Origin: Desulfamplus sp.
Lineage (GTDB): Bacteria > Desulfobacterota > Desulfobacteria > Desulfobacterales > Desulfobacteraceae
Assembly (NCBI GenBank): GCA_015232455.1
Contig: JADFZQ010000001.1
Location: forward strand, 1-64,000
Length of the DNA stretch: 64,000 nt
Direction of reading: 5' to 3'
This document shows positions 62,916-64,000 of this stretch, one piece after another; the first letter of the stretch is position 1; every line of letters begins with the position of its first letter. Below the pieces are notes generated by a model, which was given only the letters and a program-made list of their open reading frames with translations, made no database searches and was not told where the DNA came from. A program made the position numbers and the translations under genes.

Positions 62916-63055
62916 TGGGACATGGGACGATAATCGAACTTATACAGAGCTATGCTTTGAGGGATTTTAAGTTCTAAAGAACATATAACCAATATTTTTT
63001 GTATTATCAATCCCTTAATTGGCAGATAGCTCCAGACTTTGTCTTTGGAAAGGTG
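62916..63055 (-). pseudogene. Partial tRNA-Leu(UAA) copy 2 (3' half) with a shared flank
   Basis: 62916-62974 resemble the intact tRNA from its CCA end to the anticodon stem, more decayed than copy 1 in stem pairing. From 62983 it shares the same flank as copy 1 (TATAACCAATATT, TATCAATCCCTTAATTGGCA, CTCCAGACT). The terminator hairpin present at copy 1 and at the intact gene is missing here. Confidence 0.7.
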
Positions 63056-63119
63056 AAAAATTAGAGTGTAACCTCAGATAGGCACATTTTGGGTTCAGTC
63101 AACGAAATTCAAACAAAAA

Positions 63120-63150
63120 AAGGGTTTAACCAAAACTTGGCTAAACCCTT
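63120..63150 (-). terminator. Terminator of tRNA-Leu (GGGTTTAACC family)
   Basis: AAGGGTTTAACCAA pairs with TTGGCTAAACCCTT (one mismatch) around 3 nt; on the - strand it is followed by a run of T. Located 9 nt after the tRNA CCA end. Confidence 0.88.
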
Positions 63151-63159
63151 GATTTTACT

Positions 63160-63247
63160 TGGTACCTGGGACGAGAATTGAACTCGTACAGAGCTATGCT
63201 CCGAGGGATTTTAAGTCCCTTGCGTCTACCAGTTCCGCCACCCAGGC
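63160..63247 (-). tRNA. tRNA-Leu (anticodon UAA)
   Basis: Cloverleaf on the - strand: acceptor GCCTGGG with CCCAGGT, discriminator A, CCA encoded at 63160-63162. D-arm GGCGGAACTGGTAGACGC, anticodon stem AGGGA/TCCCT with loop CTTAAAA (anticodon 63211-63213), long variable arm GGAGCATAGCTCT typical of class II tRNA, T-arm ACGAG-TTCAATT-CTCGT. Decodes UUA. Two partial copies lie to its left. Confidence 0.97.
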
Positions 63248-63448
63248 TTAAAAATTAGCTCTTCTTATACCATAAACCCAGAAATTGCAAGAGCTGTAAT
63301 AAATTTTTAAACTATTGAGTTATTAATTAATAAGCGTTATTCAAATGGATTATTAAGATATTTCTTGTTTCACATTTTGTTAGATAGTTTTAGATATAAA
63401 TCTTAACAATTAAGTTTAAAATAGTAACCAAATGGGTAGTAAAATAAG

Positions 63449-64000
63449 ATGAAAAATATAACTATAAAAAGGCTTATTCTCGCGTCACAATCACCAAGGA
63501 GAAAAGAGCTTCTTGAGCAAGCTGGTGTTAATTTTGAAATAGTCCCAGCAGATATTGAGGAGCGTAGAATGGCATCAGAGGAACCTTCTGACTATGTTAA
63601 AAGGCTTTCAAGAGAAAAAGCTCAATTTGTTGCACAAAAGTTTATAGATTCCGATTTTATGGCTAACGGCAAATGTATATCAGAATCTATATCAAAAAAT
63701 ACTCCCAACATCTGGGTTCTTGGTGCAGATACTACAGTTGTAGTTGGAAATGAACTTCTTGAAAAGCCAACATCTGAAGATAACGCAAGGCTCATGCTTA
63801 GAACTTTAAGCGGAAAGACCCATATTGTTTATACAGGATTTACTTTGTGTTCTGAGAGCGAATGTAAAATTATAACCAGATTAGTAAAAACAGAAGTGCT
63901 TTTCAAAAGAGTTACTGAACGTGAAATTGATTGGTATATAGCCACTGGAGAGCCTTTTGATAAGGCTGGTGCTTATGCAATTCAAGGGCTTGGTGCTTTT
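63449..64000 (+). CDS. maf: Maf-family nucleoside triphosphate pyrophosphatase (partial, runs off the edge)
   Basis: 184 residues are visible. KRLILASQSPRRKELLEQAGVNFEIVPADIEE is the Maf start with SxSPRR. VLGADTTVVVGNELLEKPTSEDNARLMLRTLSGKTH carries the catalytic Asp (GADT) and K-P. EIDWYIATGEPFDKAGAYAIQGLGAF holds the DKAGxYxxQG end motif. A polar insertion (about residues 71-88) is unusual. Hydrolyses non-canonical dTTP/UTP in YhdE-like members. The start has only a weak ribosome site. The 201-nt gap before it is AT-rich without features. Confidence 0.93.
   Translation, partial: MKNITIKRLILASQSPRRKELLEQAGVNFEIVPADIEERRMASEEPSDYVKRLSREKAQFVAQKFIDSDFMANGKCISESISKNTPNIWVLGADTTVVVGNELLEKPTSEDNARLMLRTLSGKTHIVYTGFTLCSESECKIITRLVKTEVLFKRVTEREIDWYIATGEPFDKAGAYAIQGLGAF

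Noticed and set aside
1-64000. CRISPR arrays, rRNA, prophage or replication origin
   Set aside because: No regularly spaced identical repeats, no rRNA stretches, no phage structural genes and no DnaA-box clusters were seen. XerD at 54485 has the size and motifs of a dif recombinase, not a phage integrase.

Overview
The window is an AT-rich (roughly one third G+C) bacterial chromosome segment. The gene set points to an anaerobic, sulfate-reducer-like member of the Desulfobacterota, probably Desulfobacterales. The reasons are a heterodisulfide-reductase-like / MvhD / methylenetetrahydrofolate reductase operon with two in-frame UGA (selenocysteine) codons, a DsrK/HdrD-type iron-sulfur protein, a PfaD-type enoyl reductase, and many PAS-type hybrid kinases. 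The assignment is inferred from gene content; no rRNA is present.

Layout. 1-17,260 is a cell-surface and glycan region: a transposase-like tail, an NAD-dependent epimerase, five family 2 glycosyltransferases, a GT-C-like polytopic membrane protein, a GtrA flippase-like protein, a flavin-dependent amine-oxidase/UDP-galactopyranose-mutase-like protein, and three exported proteins of 144, 928 and 481 aa. A decayed TauE/SafE permease lies at about 15,434-15,679. 17,276-20,197 encodes a Co/Ni ECF importer (cbiM-cbiQ-cbiO). SRP RNA, grpE and dnaK follow, then an acyl-CoA synthetase. 25,815-34,279 is a + strand signalling block: LolA-like protein, hybrid kinase, TonB-dependent receptor, YfiR-like protein and a second hybrid kinase; the last three overlap by 1-4 bases.

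34,314-37,187 holds five small exported or lipoprotein genes on the - strand and one integron attC-like site. 37,640-39,475 is a PAS histidine kinase. 39,607-48,978 is the metabolic centrepiece, read on the - strand: a MetF-like protein, an HdrD-like protein with UGA at 47,235-47,237, a 1591-residue HdrA-GltD-HdrA fusion, MvhD with UGA at 41,801-41,803, MetV and MetF. Together they look like an electron-bifurcating or electron-confurcating methylene-THF reductase complex of the Wood-Ljungdahl pathway. Both UGA codons are followed at about 20 nt by a hairpin of bacterial SECIS type. A HTH-receiver protein and a divergent receiver-kinase follow.

51,275-60,941 (mostly - strand) carries a GAPDH-like enzyme, an orphan PfaD, XerD, a family 4 glycosyltransferase, a MoaD/ThiS protein, an unknown protein, a 36-aa lysine-rich protein and IleRS. 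The right end has a three-gene operon (NAD(P)-binding, VF530, GNAT) next to two partial copies of the 3' half of tRNA-Leu(UAA), then the intact tRNA-Leu and the start of maf, cut by the window edge.

Two genome-wide habits stand out. Several families of short palindromic repeats recur between genes. Several conserved enzymes carry hydrophilic Ser/Thr/Lys/Asp-rich insertions at loop or linker positions.
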